Positions 19,431 through 30,151 of a stretch of DNA of 64,000 nucleotides are shown piece by piece. The translations under genes were made by a program, and so were the position numbers. Numbering within the stretch: the first letter of the stretch is position 1; the number at the start of each line of letters is the position of its first letter. The notes under the pieces are model-generated. The model saw only the letters and a program-made list of their open reading frames with translations. It did no database searches and was not told the DNA's origin. Source of the stretch: Streptococcus constellatus subsp. constellatus (GTDB taxonomy: Bacteria; Bacillota; Bacilli; Lactobacillales; Streptococcaceae); assembly GCF_023167545.1 (NCBI RefSeq), contig NZ_AP014647.1:1798001-1862000 (forward strand), in the 5' to 3' direction.

Positions 19431-19886
19431 TTATAGCCCGTATAATTCTTCGATTTTTAGACCAATTCGTTTAATATCTTCATTCAAGCCACGAAGCTCA
19501 AATGTATCTAAGACTGGAAAGCCAAATCGTTCTGAATATTGTTTAGCTGTTAAACAATATTGGTTGTTAAAATTACGATTACCACTACCAACAATTCCAA
19601 AACAGCGCTTGTAATTCTCTTCAAAAGCGATAAAGTCACCTAAATCATTGGTAAGAATCTCTACATCTCCATTATCCAAACCATTTCCACCTTCTAAGTA
19701 GGTTGGTAAAAAGGCTACAAAGGGCTGAGACATGGCGTAAAATGGTCGCTCCTCTTTCACCATATCTTTTATATCCACCTGCTCAATCTCAACATTTTCA
19801 TGTCGCTCTTGCAAAAAAGTGGACAAACGTTTGATAAAACTCGCTGTGTTCCCACTTAAGCTAATATAAACCAAGGAAATCTTCAT
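19431..19886 (-). CDS. nrdI: NrdI-like flavodoxin of class Ib ribonucleotide reductase
   Basis: A 151-residue flavodoxin-fold protein. NrdI supplies oxidant to assemble the dimanganese-tyrosyl radical cofactor of NrdF. It has the N-terminal phosphate-binding loop (LVYISLSGNTASFIKRL) and the NrdI signature GIVGSGNRNFNNQYCLTAKQ followed by FPVLDTFELRG. There are no nrdE/nrdF genes nearby, so it is an orphan by position; streptococci often carry such a separate nrdI. Its 3' end lies 3 bp from the IS copy, so its terminator is now supplied by IS sequence or lost. Confidence 0.88.
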   Translation of the reverse strand: MKISLVYISLSGNTASFIKRLSTFLQERHENVEIEQVDIKDMVKEERPFYAMSQPFVAFLPTYLEGGNGLDNGDVEILTNDLGDFIAFEENYKRCFGIVGSGNRNFNNQYCLTAKQYSERFGFPVLDTFELRGLNEDIKRIGLKIEELYGL

Positions 19887-19961
19887 ATTTTCTCACTTTC
19901 TAAAAATAAAACACATCTATCATTCTCTTAAAATTCTAAGCTGATAGATATGTTTTGTCAA

Positions 19962-20471
19962 CTATTGTAATTCTTCTTTTGCTAAGTCTTGTTGCTGCCG
20001 TTTCATCTTGAAAAAGACAATAACAAGGAAAAGAATATTAAATGCAAAATAAATAATGGTCAAAACTCTTGTCGATGAGATTGCTGTGGCACGCATCGTT
20101 TGATCTTTATAAAGATTGTTGAGTGGCATACCACCGATATAATTGTAAATTGTCCCAATAATTCCTAATAGCACATAAGCAATATAGGCAAAATTAGCGT
20201 ACAAAATGTTTTTCTTAACAATGAAAACAACAGCAGCTATCAACAACAGAATAGAAAGGATAGTTAATAATTTATGGGGACCATTATGAAGAAAGACAAG
20301 ACTCTTTTCAGTCACTTTCACTATTTGTTTTACAACTGTTTCAGATAAACCTTTGTAGGAACTTGTATTCGTTATTTTTTCACTGCCAAAAAAAGTTCCT
20401 ATAAATGTAAACGATGATAAAATGGCTGATAACGTCAGCAATACATATAAATAAATTGGTCGTTTTTTCAC
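19962..20471 (-). CDS. Four-TM membrane protein of unknown function
   Basis: A 169-residue protein with four hydrophobic helices (near residues 7-27, 65-85, 92-112 and 135-155) and a short Lys/Gln-rich C-terminal tail (FKMKRQQQDLAKEELQ). The first extracytoplasmic loop, residues 28-62, is polar. I recognise no motif. It has its own ribosome binding site (GGAGG) and lies downstream of the malQP unit beyond a terminator, so it is unlikely to belong to that operon. It could be a stress or envelope protein; no function is proposed. Confidence 0.75.
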   Translation of the reverse strand: MKKRPIYLYVLLTLSAILSSFTFIGTFFGSEKITNTSSYKGLSETVVKQIVKVTEKSLVFLHNGPHKLLTILSILLLIAAVVFIVKKNILYANFAYIAYVLLGIIGTIYNYIGGMPLNNLYKDQTMRATAISSTRVLTIIYFAFNILFLVIVFFKMKRQQQDLAKEELQ

Positions 20472-20578
20472 AATAAGCCTCCTGCTTAAAAGAGTTTTCA
20501 GTTTTATTTATTATAACGTAAGCAGTCAAAAATGGCAACAAAAGTTTCACTAGTGTCAATTATTTTTTTCAAACAAAA

Positions 20579-20603
20579 GCCCCTCAACTATCAATCAAGG
20601 GGC
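20579..20603 (-). terminator. Terminator of malQ-malP
   Basis: On the minus strand GCCCCTT and GAGGGGC close a stem followed by TTTTGTTT, shortly after the glycogen phosphorylase stop. Confidence 0.75.
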
Positions 20604-20618
20604 CCATTCGCTATTGAA

Positions 20619-22877
20619 CTAGTTCAAATGCCAAATTTCATCGTTATATTGAGCAATCGTACGGTCAGCAGAGAAGAAGCCTGCTTTTGCAATATTGACA
20701 AGAACTTTTTCAAGCCAGACGTCACGGTCTTCATAATCCGCAAACATGCGTTCTTTTGTTTCGATATAATCTTCCAAGTCAAGAAGCGTCATGAACCAGT
20801 CTTTATTGATCAATTCATTGTAAAGTCGTTCCAAGCGCTCTTTCTTACCAACTGCAAGAACAGCATCACTGACAATGAAATCAACCAGCGGTTTGATTGC
20901 TTTACGAGCATAGAATTCACTTGACTTATAAGCTTCTTTGGCATACAAATCAATAACTGTTTCAGAATCTTCACCGAAGATATAAACGTTGTCATCGCCG
21001 ACTAATTCATGAATTTCAACATTTGCTCCGTCTGAAGTACCAAGCGTTAAAGCACCATTTAGCATGAATTTCATGTTACCAGTACCTGAAGCTTCTTTAG
21101 AAGCAAGGGAGATTTGCTCAGAAATGTCACCGGCTGCAATTAAGAAGCTAGCTGCTGTTACATTATAGTTTTCAACCATAACGACTTGCAAGTATGGAGA
21201 AACTTCTGGGTCGTTAGCAATTACTTCTGACAAGCAAAGGATTAAATGAATAATATCTTGCGCAATCGTGTATGCTGGAGCAGCTTTCCCACCAAAGAAG
21301 ACTGTAATTGGACGCGCAGGAATGTTTCCAGCCTTGATGTCCAAGTATTTGTGAATGACATAAAGAGCATTCATTTGTTGGCGTTTGTACTCGTGAAGGC
21401 GTTTGATTTGGATATCAAAGATTGATTCAGGATTGATTTCAACACCTTGGTGTTCTTTCAAGTGACGAGCTAATTTCCGTTTGTTGTGAGCTTTGATTTT
21501 TTCAAGTTCGGCTTTCACATCAGCCTTACCAGAAAATTCAAGTAAGTCTTCTAATTTTGAAGCATCATGGTGCCAATCGCGGCCAATCAAGCTATCAATG
21601 TAATTTGACAAGCGTGGATTTGCGTGCATGAGCCAGCGACGGAAGGTGATTCCGTTTGTTTTATTGTTGAATTTTTCTGGATAAATGTCGTAAAAGGGCT
21701 TGAGTTCTGAGTTTTTCAAGATTTCTGTATGAAGAGCAGCAACCCCATTGACACTATATCCATAGTGAATGTCCATGTGAGCCATGTGTACACGATCATG
21801 TTCATCAATAATTTGAACAGCTGGATCTGCGTATTCAGCCTTCACGCGCTTATCCAATTCTTTGATAATTGGAACCAAGTGTGGAACAACTTCTTCCAAG
21901 AATTCAAGCGGCCATTTTTCAAGCGCTTCAGCAAGAATGGTATGGTTTGTATAAGCCGTCATATTCTTAACGATATTGATTGCTTCATCAAGAGAAATAC
22001 CACGTTCTGTCAAAAGACGAATCATCTCTGGAATGACCATAGATGGGTGTGTATCGTTGATTTGGATAACAGCATAGTCAGCCAAGTCATGAAGATTGCT
22101 ACCTTTTTCAATCGCTTCATCAATAATCAATTGTGCACCATTTGACACCATAAAGTATTGTTGGAAGATACGGAGCAATTCACCTTGCTTATTACTATCA
22201 TCTGGATAAAGGAATAGAGTCAAATTACGAGCAATATCTGTCTTATCAAAGTCAATCCCATCTTCAATGATACTTGCATCTACTGAGTCAAGGTCGAACA
22301 GACGAAGGCGGTTTTTAGTAGCCGTCTTGTAACCAGGCACATCAATATCATAAAGAGTTGATGTTAATGTAAAATTAGCAAATGGTACTTGATAGCTACG
22401 GCTTGATTTTACCAACCAATTTTGTTCAGTTAGCCAGAAGTTTGGAACTGTTGTTTGCTCATTATTTTTCAAGACTTGTTGGAACAAACCAAAGTGATAA
22501 TTTAGTCCAACACCATCTCCATTCAAACCAAGAGTCGCAATTGAATCAAGGAAACAAGCAGCCAGACGTCCCAAACCGCCATTTCCAAGTGAAGGTTCTA
22601 ATTCTACTTCTTCAACTTCAATTAGATCTTTACCAGCGTCTGCTAACTCTTTTTTAACATTGTCATAAAGGCCAAGGTTAATTAGGTTGTTTGACAAAAG
22701 TTTCCCAATCAAAAACTCGGCAGAAATATAGTAAAGCTTCTTTTTACCAGTATTAACTGACTTTTGTGCACTAGCTAATTTTGTATAGTTTAAAAGGGCA
22801 ATATACAATTCTTCATTGCTACATTCAGCAATTCCTTTTTGATAATTTTTCTTAATATATTCTTGTAAGTTTGACAT
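20619..22877 (-). CDS. malP: Maltodextrin (glycogen) phosphorylase MalP/GlgP
   Basis: This cytoplasmic enzyme releases glucose-1-phosphate from maltodextrins using inorganic phosphate and PLP. The 752-residue product starts [13 protein letters not shown] after GGAG; an eight-codon upstream extension is not supported. Visible features are [19 protein letters not shown] near residue 100, and the PLP-lysine region [20 protein letters not shown] followed by SDGANVEI near residue 620. It lacks the long regulatory N-terminus of eukaryotic enzymes. It is 27 bp downstream of malQ and forms the malQP operon divergent from malX, under MalR-type operators. Confidence 0.96.
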   Translation of the reverse strand: MSNLQEYIKKNYQKGIAECSNEELYIALLNYTKLASAQKSVNTGKKKLYYISAEFLIGKLLSNNLINLGLYDNVKKELADAGKDLIEVEEVELEPSLGNGGLGRLAACFLDSIATLGLNGDGVGLNYHFGLFQQVLKNNEQTTVPNFWLTEQNWLVKSSRSYQVPFANFTLTSTLYDIDVPGYKTATKNRLRLFDLDSVDASIIEDGIDFDKTDIARNLTLFLYPDDSNKQGELLRIFQQYFMVSNGAQLIIDEAIEKGSNLHDLADYAVIQINDTHPSMVIPEMIRLLTERGISLDEAINIVKNMTAYTNHTILAEALEKWPLEFLEEVVPHLVPIIKELDKRVKAEYADPAVQIIDEHDRVHMAHMDIHYGYSVNGVAALHTEILKNSELKPFYDIYPEKFNNKTNGITFRRWLMHANPRLSNYIDSLIGRDWHHDASKLEDLLEFSGKADVKAELEKIKAHNKRKLARHLKEHQGVEINPESIFDIQIKRLHEYKRQQMNALYVIHKYLDIKAGNIPARPITVFFGGKAAPAYTIAQDIIHLILCLSEVIANDPEVSPYLQVVMVENYNVTAASFLIAAGDISEQISLASKEASGTGNMKFMLNGALTLGTSDGANVEIHELVGDDNVYIFGEDSETVIDLYAKEAYKSSEFYARKAIKPLVDFIVSDAVLAVGKKERLERLYNELINKDWFMTLLDLEDYIETKERMFADYEDRDVWLEKVLVNIAKAGFFSADRTIAQYNDEIWHLN

Positions 22878-22904
22878 TTTTTCTCCTAGACTAGAAAACA
22901 AACA

Positions 22905-24428
22905 CTAGAGTTCATTTTCATGATTTAATAATTTTTTATTTACACGACGATATGTTTTCGTCAAGCTATATAACTCTGCTTCAACCACAGGATTCAATTC
23001 ATCTGCTGTCATACGCCAGGACCAATTTCCACCAATAGTTGATGGATAGTTCATGCGAGCTGAACCGTCTAATTCAAGTAAATCTTGCATGGTTGCAATT
23101 GCCATAAAGCTGACAGAAGCAAAGATAGTCCGTAACATTGCATGAGGTACTGTTTCATATTCCTTACGATTGGTGTATTGAGCCATATATTCACGTGTAG
23201 CATCATCAATTTCATCGCGATACCAACCAAGAACAGTATTATTATCGTGCGTACCTGTATACATGACAGAATTGTTAGGTGCTAAGTGTGGACTATCAAT
23301 GCTTTCGCTGTCTGGATTAAAAGCAAATTGAGTCACTTTCATACCAGGGAAGCCTGTCTTTTCACGTAAAGCAATCACTTCATCGGTCATAAAGCCCAAG
23401 TCTTCAGCAATAATATTCAGATCACCTAACTCTTCTTTCACTGCTTTAAACAAAGCATAGTCAGGTCCCTTAACCCATTTACCAGGAGCTGCTGTATCGG
23501 AACTAGCAGGGATTTCCCAGTAAGATTCAAATCCACGGAAATGATCAATACGCACTACATCATAAATCTTGAAGCTTTCACGTAGGCGTTTAATCCACCA
23601 ACTATAACCATCTTTATCCATTGCTTTCCAGTCATAAATTGGGTTCCCCCAGAGTTGGCCAGTTGCAGAGAATTCATCTGGTGGGCATCCCGCTACGCAT
23701 GTAGGCTGCCCTAGCTCATCTGTTTTAAAGAAGTGTGGTTGTGCCCAAACATCACAGCTATCAGCTGCTACATAGATTGGCATATCGCCGACAATTTCAA
23801 TGTAATGTTCATTGGCATACGCTTTTAATTCTAACCATTGTTTAAAGAAAAGATACTGCGTTACACGATGATAAGTCAATCTGTCAGCTAATTTTTCACG
23901 ATAATGAGCTAAACTAGCTGCTTCACGACGCCGAAGAGCCGCATCTGGCCATTCAGTCCAAGCTTTCAAGTCAAAATATTCTTTAATCGCCATGTATTCA
24001 ACAAATACTTCAAGCCATGATGAATTGTCAGCCACAAATTTTTCATAGGCTGCCAAATCTCCACATTCTAAGAAACGTTTCACAGCTTTTTCCAAAACAG
24101 GTCTGCGATTGTTAAACACTTTCGCATAATCTACTTTTCTTGGATCCTGACCAAAGTCTAACCCTTCAAGATCACTTTGCACAAGCAATCCTTCTTCAAT
24201 CAATCGATCAAAATCAATAAAATGTGTATTTCCCGCAAATGCAGAGAAAGATTGATATGGAGAATCTCCATAACTAGTTGTTCCTAGTGGCAATATTTGC
24301 CAGTAACGTTGCTTAGTTCTCACCAGAAAATCGACAAAATCGTAAGCACTTTTCCCAAATGAACCAATTCCATATTTTCCTGGCAGAGAAGAAATATGCA
24401 TGAGAACACCACTTTGACGCTCTTTCAT
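22905..24428 (-). CDS. malQ: 4-alpha-glucanotransferase (amylomaltase) MalQ
   Basis: MalQ (MalM in pneumococcus) transfers glucan segments between maltodextrins, releasing glucose and lengthening chains for MalP. The 507-residue GH77 enzyme starts MKERQSGVLMHISSLPGKYG. Catalytic features are the nucleophile Asp in VVRIDHFRGFESYWEIP, the acid/base Glu in IIAEDLG and the third Asp in YTGTHDNNTVLGW. The start follows GAGGTG. The operator at 24476-24489 is 48 bp upstream, placing it under maltose and catabolite control. Confidence 0.96.
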   Translation of the reverse strand: MKERQSGVLMHISSLPGKYGIGSFGKSAYDFVDFLVRTKQRYWQILPLGTTSYGDSPYQSFSAFAGNTHFIDFDRLIEEGLLVQSDLEGLDFGQDPRKVDYAKVFNNRRPVLEKAVKRFLECGDLAAYEKFVADNSSWLEVFVEYMAIKEYFDLKAWTEWPDAALRRREAASLAHYREKLADRLTYHRVTQYLFFKQWLELKAYANEHYIEIVGDMPIYVAADSCDVWAQPHFFKTDELGQPTCVAGCPPDEFSATGQLWGNPIYDWKAMDKDGYSWWIKRLRESFKIYDVVRIDHFRGFESYWEIPASSDTAAPGKWVKGPDYALFKAVKEELGDLNIIAEDLGFMTDEVIALREKTGFPGMKVTQFAFNPDSESIDSPHLAPNNSVMYTGTHDNNTVLGWYRDEIDDATREYMAQYTNRKEYETVPHAMLRTIFASVSFMAIATMQDLLELDGSARMNYPSTIGGNWSWRMTADELNPVVEAELYSLTKTYRRVNKKLLNHENEL

Positions 24429-24475
24429 CTTTTTCACCTCAATAAATTTTTCTGTTAAATTTTGCATTCATTTAA

Positions 24476-24489
24476 CGAAAACGTTTGCG
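24476..24489. promoter_or_regulatory. MalR/cre-type operator for malQP
   Basis: CGAAAACGTTTGCG is a near-palindrome around a central CG, as bound by LacI-family regulators (MalR, CcpA). It lies 48 bp before malQ. Confidence 0.75.
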
Positions 24490-24648
24490 TTGATTTGATT
24501 ATAACTTAATTCCAAAATGGACGCAACCATTTTTCTGCTTTTTTTATTATTTTTTAAAATATTTTGGACAATCCTCTCCTTTTCTTCTATATTTTGTCAA
24601 CATTTTTGAGTGAGAAATAAAAAATTTTTAAGATTTTTAAAAAAAGTG

Positions 24649-24677
24649 TTGCAACCGTTTTCTATTTATGGTATACT
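24649..24677 (+). promoter_or_regulatory. malX promoter
   Basis: TTGCAA and TATACT stand 17 bp apart, about 80 bp before the malX start. The -35 element overlaps an operator-like GCAACCGTTTTC. Confidence 0.75.
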
Positions 24678-24689
24678 AATCTCAGTTTA

Positions 24690-24703
24690 AGAAAACGTTT
24701 GCG
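24690..24703. promoter_or_regulatory. MalR/cre-type operator for malX
   Basis: AGAAAACGTTTGCG repeats 13 of the 14 bases of the malQ-side site and lies just after the malX -10 element, a position suited to repression by blocking transcript initiation or elongation. Confidence 0.75.
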
Positions 24704-24755
24704 TAAACTAATTAAATTATTATCTTATTATTTTATTCTTTAGGAGGAATAAATC

Positions 24756-26018
24756 ATGAAACATAAAGTGTTGAAAAGTGTTGCAGTTCTTGGAACTGTA
24801 GGATTAGCTAGTTTGTTACTAGTAGCTTGCGGTAGCAAAAATAATAAATCAGCTTCTTCTGGTGATGGTAAAAACCTCACTATTTACGTAGAAAAACAAT
24901 ACGAAAAATATGTAAAGAAAGCAGCTGAAGCTTTTGAAAAAGAAAGTGGAACAAAAGTTACTATTAAAACTGGCGACCAACTTAAAGGTCTTGAAAATCT
25001 TTCACTTGACAACCAATCTGGCAAGGCTCCAGACGTTATGATGTCTCCATATGACCGCGTAGGTAGTCTCGGTTCGGACGGCCAACTTTCAGAAGTGAAA
25101 CTTGACAAAGGTTCAATGACTGATGACACAACAAAAGCACTCGTAACTACAAAAGGTAAGACTTATGGCGCACCTGCTGTTATCGAAACATTAGTAATGT
25201 ACTACAATAAAGACCTTGTTTCTAAAGCTCCAACTACATTTGCTGAATTAGAAGAACTTGCAAAAGACAGCAAATATGCTTTTGCCAGCGAAAATGGCAA
25301 AACAACTGGGTTCCTTGCTGACTGGACAAACTTCTACTACACTTATGGTCTGTTAGCTGGTAATGGTGGATATGTCTTTGGTAAGAACGGTACCGATCCT
25401 AAAGACATTGGACTTGCAAATGACGGTTCTATCAAAGGTGTTGAATACGCTAAAACTTGGTATGCAAAATGGCCAAAAGGAATGCAAGATACTAAAGGTG
25501 CCGCAAACTTAATTCAAACTCAATTCCAATCAGGTAAAACAGCTGCTATCATTGAAGGCCCTTGGAAAGCCGCATCATTCAAAGAAGCTAAAGTGAACTA
25601 TGGTGTTGCCACTATTCCTACACTTCCAAATGGTAAAAACTATCAAACCTTTGGTGGTGGTAAAGCTTGGGTCATCCCTGCAGGATCTAAAAATGCCAAA
25701 ACAGCTCAAAAGTTTGTTAACTTTTTGACTTCGACTGAACAACAAAAAGCTTTCTATGATGCTACAAACGAAGTACCTGCAAACACAGAGGCTCGTAAAT
25801 ACGCTGAAGGAAAGAATGATGAATTGACTTCAGCTGTTATTAAACAATTCCAATCTGCTCAACCTATGCCAAATATCTCTGAAATGAGTACTGTATGGGA
25901 TCCAGCAGCAAGTATGCTCTTTGATGCTGTAAGTGGTAAAAAAGATACTAAAACCGCTGTAAATGATGCCGTTAAATTGATTAAAGATACTATCAATCAA
26001 AAATTTGGTAAAAAATAA
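24756..26018 (+). CDS. malX: Maltodextrin-binding lipoprotein MalX
   Basis: The extracellular substrate-binding protein of the maltodextrin ABC importer. Its 420 residues start with a lipoprotein signal peptide whose lipobox is LVAC (Cys about residue 25), followed by a Ser/Asn/Lys linker and a family 1 solute-binding fold (ENLSLDNQSGKAPDVMMSPY; EGPWKAASFKEAKVNYGVA; near-C-terminal MSTVWDPAASML). The start follows AGGAGG. It heads the malXCD operon. A hairpin directly downstream probably lowers expression of malC and malD relative to malX. The importer needs an ATPase such as MsmK, which is not in the window. Confidence 0.96.
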   Translation: MKHKVLKSVAVLGTVGLASLLLVACGSKNNKSASSGDGKNLTIYVEKQYEKYVKKAAEAFEKESGTKVTIKTGDQLKGLENLSLDNQSGKAPDVMMSPYDRVGSLGSDGQLSEVKLDKGSMTDDTTKALVTTKGKTYGAPAVIETLVMYYNKDLVSKAPTTFAELEELAKDSKYAFASENGKTTGFLADWTNFYYTYGLLAGNGGYVFGKNGTDPKDIGLANDGSIKGVEYAKTWYAKWPKGMQDTKGAANLIQTQFQSGKTAAIIEGPWKAASFKEAKVNYGVATIPTLPNGKNYQTFGGGKAWVIPAGSKNAKTAQKFVNFLTSTEQQKAFYDATNEVPANTEARKYAEGKNDELTSAVIKQFQSAQPMPNISEMSTVWDPAASMLFDAVSGKKDTKTAVNDAVKLIKDTINQKFGKK

Positions 26019-26034
26019 AACAGATTGAGGTAGG

Positions 26035-26069
26035 ATAGAACTCGATTGGCAGCACCAGTCGAGTTCTAT
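26035..26069 (+). terminator. Intra-operon hairpin between malX and malC
   Basis: ATAGAACTCGA and TCGAGTTCTAT form an 11-bp perfect stem with a 13-nt loop, followed by ATTTTAG. Without a full T-tract it is likely leaky, giving more malX than malC message. Confidence 0.75.
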
Positions 26070-26091
26070 ATTTTAGACAAAGGAGGCTCTG

Positions 26092-27387
26092 ATGACTACA
26101 CAACAACAGCCACGTAAAGCATTGCTGCTCTCCCTCATCCCAGGACTTGGGCAAATTTATAATAAACAAAAAGCAAAAGGGGCTATCTTTTTAGGAGTTA
26201 CCATTTTATTTTTGATTTACTTTTTCGCCATTGCTGCTCCTGAGTTAGGAAACTTAATTACTCTCGGTGAGGTGCCTGGACGCGATAACTCTCTTTTCAT
26301 GCTGATTCGTGGTGCATTCCACTTTATTCTTGTCATTGTTTATTTCATCTTTTATGCTCTCAATCTAAAAGATGCTTATACTATTGCGAAACGTTGGAAT
26401 AATGATTATCCAGTTCCTACGACTTTCAAAGATATGTTAAAAGGAATTTACGCTAATGGTTTTCCTTACCTATTGATTATTCCTTCATATATTGCAATGA
26501 CTTTTGCTATCATTTTCCCTGTATTGGTTACTCTTTTAATCGCCTTTACAAACTATGATTTCCAACATTTGCCTCCAACCAAGCTCTTGGATTGGGTTGG
26601 CGTGACAAACTTCACTAATATTTGGCGACTTAGCACTTTCCGTTCTGCTTTTGGAGCCGTTCTTGGTTGGACTATTATCTGGGCACTGGCTGCCTCAACT
26701 GTCCAAATCGTTATTGGTATTTTTACCGCTATTATTGCAAACCAACCATTTATTAAAGGAAAACGCATTTTCGGCGTTATCTTCCTACTGCCTTGGGCTG
26801 TCCCAGCATTCATCACTATCTTAACTTTCAGTAACATGTTCAACGATAGTATCGGTGCAATCAATACCCAAGTCATTCCGCTTCTTGGTAAAGTATTGCC
26901 ATTCTTAAATGGACATCTGATTCCTTGGAAAACAGATCCGACCTGGACTAAAATTGCTCTAATTATGATGCAAGGTTGGCTTGGTTTCCCTTACATTTAT
27001 GTATTGACACTTGGTATCTTGCAATCCATTCCAAACGATCTTTACGAAGCAGCTTACATTGATGGTGCAAATGCATGGCAAAAATTCCGCAATATCACTT
27101 TCCCAATGATTTTAGCAGTTGCTGCTCCTACACTCATCAGTCAGTATACTTTCAACTTCAACAACTTCTCTATCATGTACCTCTTTAATGATGGCGGTCC
27201 TGGTACAGTTGGTGGTGGTGCAGGTTCGACTGACATCCTCATTTCATGGATTTATCGTTTAACGACAGGTGCAGCTCCTCAATACTCAATGGCTGCTGCG
27301 GTAACACTTATCATTTCTCTTATTGTGATTTCAATCTCCATGATTGCGTTCAAGAAACTACATGCATTTGATATGGAGGATGTGTAA
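26092..27387 (+). CDS. malC: Maltodextrin ABC transporter permease MalC (MalF-like)
   Basis: A 431-residue inner permease of the maltodextrin importer. It has an N-terminal hydrophobic region ([20 protein letters not shown]) typical of the streptococcal MalC/MalF proteins, about eight TM segments, and the cytoplasmic EAA coupling motif [20 protein letters not shown] near residue 325, which contacts the ATPase. The start follows AAAGGAGG. The gene ends one base before malD starts, so the two permease subunits are made together. Confidence 0.95.
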   Translation: MTTQQQPRKALLLSLIPGLGQIYNKQKAKGAIFLGVTILFLIYFFAIAAPELGNLITLGEVPGRDNSLFMLIRGAFHFILVIVYFIFYALNLKDAYTIAKRWNNDYPVPTTFKDMLKGIYANGFPYLLIIPSYIAMTFAIIFPVLVTLLIAFTNYDFQHLPPTKLLDWVGVTNFTNIWRLSTFRSAFGAVLGWTIIWALAASTVQIVIGIFTAIIANQPFIKGKRIFGVIFLLPWAVPAFITILTFSNMFNDSIGAINTQVIPLLGKVLPFLNGHLIPWKTDPTWTKIALIMMQGWLGFPYIYVLTLGILQSIPNDLYEAAYIDGANAWQKFRNITFPMILAVAAPTLISQYTFNFNNFSIMYLFNDGGPGTVGGGAGSTDILISWIYRLTTGAAPQYSMAAAVTLIISLIVISISMIAFKKLHAFDMEDV

Positions 27388-27388
27388 G

Positions 27389-28231
27389 ATGAATAATTCT
27401 ATTAAATTTAAACGCCGTTTAAACCACTTTTTAACTTATTTCTATCTAGTGGCTTTATCTATTATCATTATCTATCCTCTCTTGATTACGATTATGTCTG
27501 CTTTCAAGACAGGGAATGTCCTTGCGTTTAAGCTAGATACAGATATTAATTTTAGCCTAGAAAACTTTAGCAAGCTTTTTACTGAAACTCTTTATGGGAC
27601 TTGGTACTTTAACACTTTAATCATTGCTATCTTGACAATGATTATCCAAACAAGTATAGTTGTACTAGCTGGTTACGCTTATAGTCGTTATAATTTCCTA
27701 GCTAGAAAACAAAGTCTGGTCTTCTTCTTAATCATTCAAATGGTGCCAACAATGGCTGCCCTGACCGCCTTCTTCGTTATGGCTTTGATGTTAAATGCGC
27801 TCAACCACAGTTGGTTCCTCATCTTCCTTTATGTCGGCGGTGGTATCCCAATGAACGCTTGGCTCATGAAAGGATATTTTGATACTGTGCCTATCTCGCT
27901 TGATGAGTCCGCTAAATTGGACGGTGCTGGTCACTTCAGACGCTTCTGGCAAATTGTACTGCCACTCGTTCGTCCAATGATTGCTGTACAAGCTCTCTGG
28001 GCTTTCATGGGACCATTCGGAGACTACATCTTATCTAGTTTCTTACTTCGTGAAAAAGAATTCTATACAGTTGCTGTTGGTTTACAAACCTTTGTTAGTG
28101 ATGTGAAGAATTTGAAGATTGCTTACTTCTCAGCAGGCGCTATCCTGATTGCTTTGCCAATCTGTATCTTATTCTTCTTCCTACAAAAGAACTTTGTATC
28201 TGGTTTAACAAGTGGTGGCGACAAGGGATAA
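27389..28231 (+). CDS. malD: Maltodextrin ABC transporter permease MalD (MalG-like)
   Basis: The 280-residue second permease subunit. It has six TM segments and an EAA-type loop ([20 protein letters not shown]) followed by [21 protein letters not shown] start it at the ATG (27389) preceded by GGAGGATGTGTAAG rather than at an in-frame upstream codon inside malC. It is the last gene tightly linked to malX and malC; 97 bp separate it from malA. Confidence 0.95.
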   Translation: MNNSIKFKRRLNHFLTYFYLVALSIIIIYPLLITIMSAFKTGNVLAFKLDTDINFSLENFSKLFTETLYGTWYFNTLIIAILTMIIQTSIVVLAGYAYSRYNFLARKQSLVFFLIIQMVPTMAALTAFFVMALMLNALNHSWFLIFLYVGGGIPMNAWLMKGYFDTVPISLDESAKLDGAGHFRRFWQIVLPLVRPMIAVQALWAFMGPFGDYILSSFLLREKEFYTVAVGLQTFVSDVKNLKIAYFSAGAILIALPICILFFFLQKNFVSGLTSGGDKG

Positions 28232-28328
28232 TCTTGTCCCACCCTCTTTTATTTATAGTTGTATGATAGCTAATAAACTTTGCTTTATTAGCCATTACCT
28301 GATTATAAATTTTTAGAAAGAGTATCTT

Positions 28329-29141
28329 ATGCTACCTTATCCATTTAATTATTTTTCTAGTATTTACGGTTTTAAAAAGCCTTTTGCCAACCGAAAATTA
28401 CTGACCTGGTTTCAATTGATTTTTACAAGCATCTTTTTAATTTCCTTATCCATGATACCAGTTGCTGTGCAAAACGCGTCTCTCAAGACTTATCCACTCA
28501 CTACTTTTGTAGATGGTGTTTTTGACCCTGTTACAAAGGAAGTAATGGACGATATCACAGAGAATGCTAAAATAGAAAATCATCAATTCAGCTATACTGG
28601 TCAGCAATCAACTCACAATAGCAAAGCAGGAACTGTCCTTCTAGGGAAAGAACAGTCTACCTTAGGAGAAAAACTAACACTTGCTTTTGGATCCAAACAA
28701 CTGATTATCAGCAAAAAAGGAAAAAAACTGGCAAACATTCAATATCAGCATATCAATCAAGCTGCTCTAAAAAATAAAAAGTCGCTCAGTGCCGCCATTT
28801 CACAAGATTGGTTTCAACAAAATCGTGTGACAGTCGGTCTATTTCTCGTTCTCCTTTCTGGCGGTCTTTTGACACTGAATTTCTTCATCATCATCTTAGG
28901 AGCTACCTTTTTCCTTTATTTAACGAAAAAATCACGTCTTTTTTCTTTTAAAACCGTCAAAGAATGCTATCATTTTGCTTTGAATTGTTTAGGTTTGCCA
29001 ACTTTGATTGCTGTTGCAGCAGGGTTATTGTTCGGTCAAGCCATGACCACTATGATTACCATTCAAAACATTCTTTTTGTTCTTTATCTCGTCATTATTT
29101 TCTATCGGACACATTTCCGTGATGAAAAAATGAAAAAGTAG
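28329..29141 (+). CDS. malA: MalA, DUF1189 membrane protein of the maltose regulon
   Basis: A 270-residue membrane protein with one N-terminal TM segment (WFQLIFTSIFLISLSMIPVA), an extracytoplasmic domain of about 115 residues and three C-terminal TM segments, matching DUF1189. Pneumococcal MalA has the same place before malR. Its biochemical role is unknown. It is followed 10 bp later by malR, so the two form malAR. Confidence 0.88.
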   Translation: MLPYPFNYFSSIYGFKKPFANRKLLTWFQLIFTSIFLISLSMIPVAVQNASLKTYPLTTFVDGVFDPVTKEVMDDITENAKIENHQFSYTGQQSTHNSKAGTVLLGKEQSTLGEKLTLAFGSKQLIISKKGKKLANIQYQHINQAALKNKKSLSAAISQDWFQQNRVTVGLFLVLLSGGLLTLNFFIIILGATFFLYLTKKSRLFSFKTVKECYHFALNCLGLPTLIAVAAGLLFGQAMTTMITIQNILFVLYLVIIFYRTHFRDEKMKK

Positions 29142-29151
29142 GAGGTTTTTT

Positions 29152-30138
29152 ATGCGAGTTACTATTAAAGAAGTTGCTAAATTGGCAGGAGTTTCGCCTT
29201 CTACCGTTACCCGTGTTGTCCAAAATAAATCCAGCATCAGCGATGAGACCAAAAAAAGAGTCCGTAAAGCTATGAAGGAATTGAATTATCATCCTAATCT
29301 CAATGCACGTAGTCTTGTTAGCAGTTACACACAAGTCATTGGTGTTGTTTTACCTGATGATTCCGATGCTTTTTATCAAAATCCATTTTTCCCTTCAGTA
29401 TTTCGTGGGATTGCTCAGGTAGCTTCTGAATTTCACTACGCTATTCAAATTGCGACCGGGAAAAATGAAAAAGAGCGCATGGAAGCTATTTCCCAAATGG
29501 TTCTAGGGAAACGTGTGGACGGGCTCATTTTTCTCTATTCTCAGGAAAATGATCCATTAGTGAAAATGGTTAGTGAGGAACAATTTCCTTTCTTAATTTT
29601 AGGAAAATCTCTTTCTCCGTTTATTCCTTTGGTGGATAATGACAATATCCAAGCTGGATATGATGCAACAGAATATTTTATCAAAAAAGGCTGCCGCAAT
29701 ATTGCTTTTATCGGTGGTAGTAAAAGACTATTTGTAACGCAAGATCGTTATAAAGGGTATCAAAAAGCGCTGGAAGATTACCACTTAGAGCTTGATCCTC
29801 AAAACACAGCATTTGCAAATGAATTTTTGGAAGAAAAAGGATATCAATTCACAAAACATCTTCTAAATCATGATTCAAAAATTGATGCGATTATCACAAC
29901 AGATAGCATGCTAGCAGAAGGGGTCTGCAACTATTTAAATCAAAATCAATTATCTATTCCTACTCTAGCTTTTGACTCTATTAAACCCAAACTTGACTTG
30001 GCAGCTTATGTTGATATTAATACGCTAGAACTGGGGCGGATTTCTTTTAAAACTATCCTGCAAATTATCAATGATACCAAAGAAAATCGACAAATTTGTT
30101 ATCGCCAAGTAATTCCACATCGCATTATCGAACAATAA
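29152..30138 (+). CDS. malR: Maltose operon repressor MalR (LacI family)
   Basis: A 328-residue LacI/GalR regulator. The N-terminal HTH is TIKEVAKLAGVSPSTVTRVV, followed by a hinge helix (LNARSLVSSYTQVIGVVLP) and a periplasmic-binding-protein-like sensor domain. It most likely binds the two CGNAAACG-type operators in the malQ-malX intergenic region and is released by maltodextrin. The start follows AGGAGG. The next gene, a pullulanase, starts 13 bp after the stop, so debranching enzyme and repressor appear co-transcribed. Confidence 0.94.
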   Translation: MRVTIKEVAKLAGVSPSTVTRVVQNKSSISDETKKRVRKAMKELNYHPNLNARSLVSSYTQVIGVVLPDDSDAFYQNPFFPSVFRGIAQVASEFHYAIQIATGKNEKERMEAISQMVLGKRVDGLIFLYSQENDPLVKMVSEEQFPFLILGKSLSPFIPLVDNDNIQAGYDATEYFIKKGCRNIAFIGGSKRLFVTQDRYKGYQKALEDYHLELDPQNTAFANEFLEEKGYQFTKHLLNHDSKIDAIITTDSMLAEGVCNYLNQNQLSIPTLAFDSIKPKLDLAAYVDINTLELGRISFKTILQIINDTKENRQICYRQVIPHRIIEQ

Positions 30139-30151
30139 AGAAAGGAAGTTT

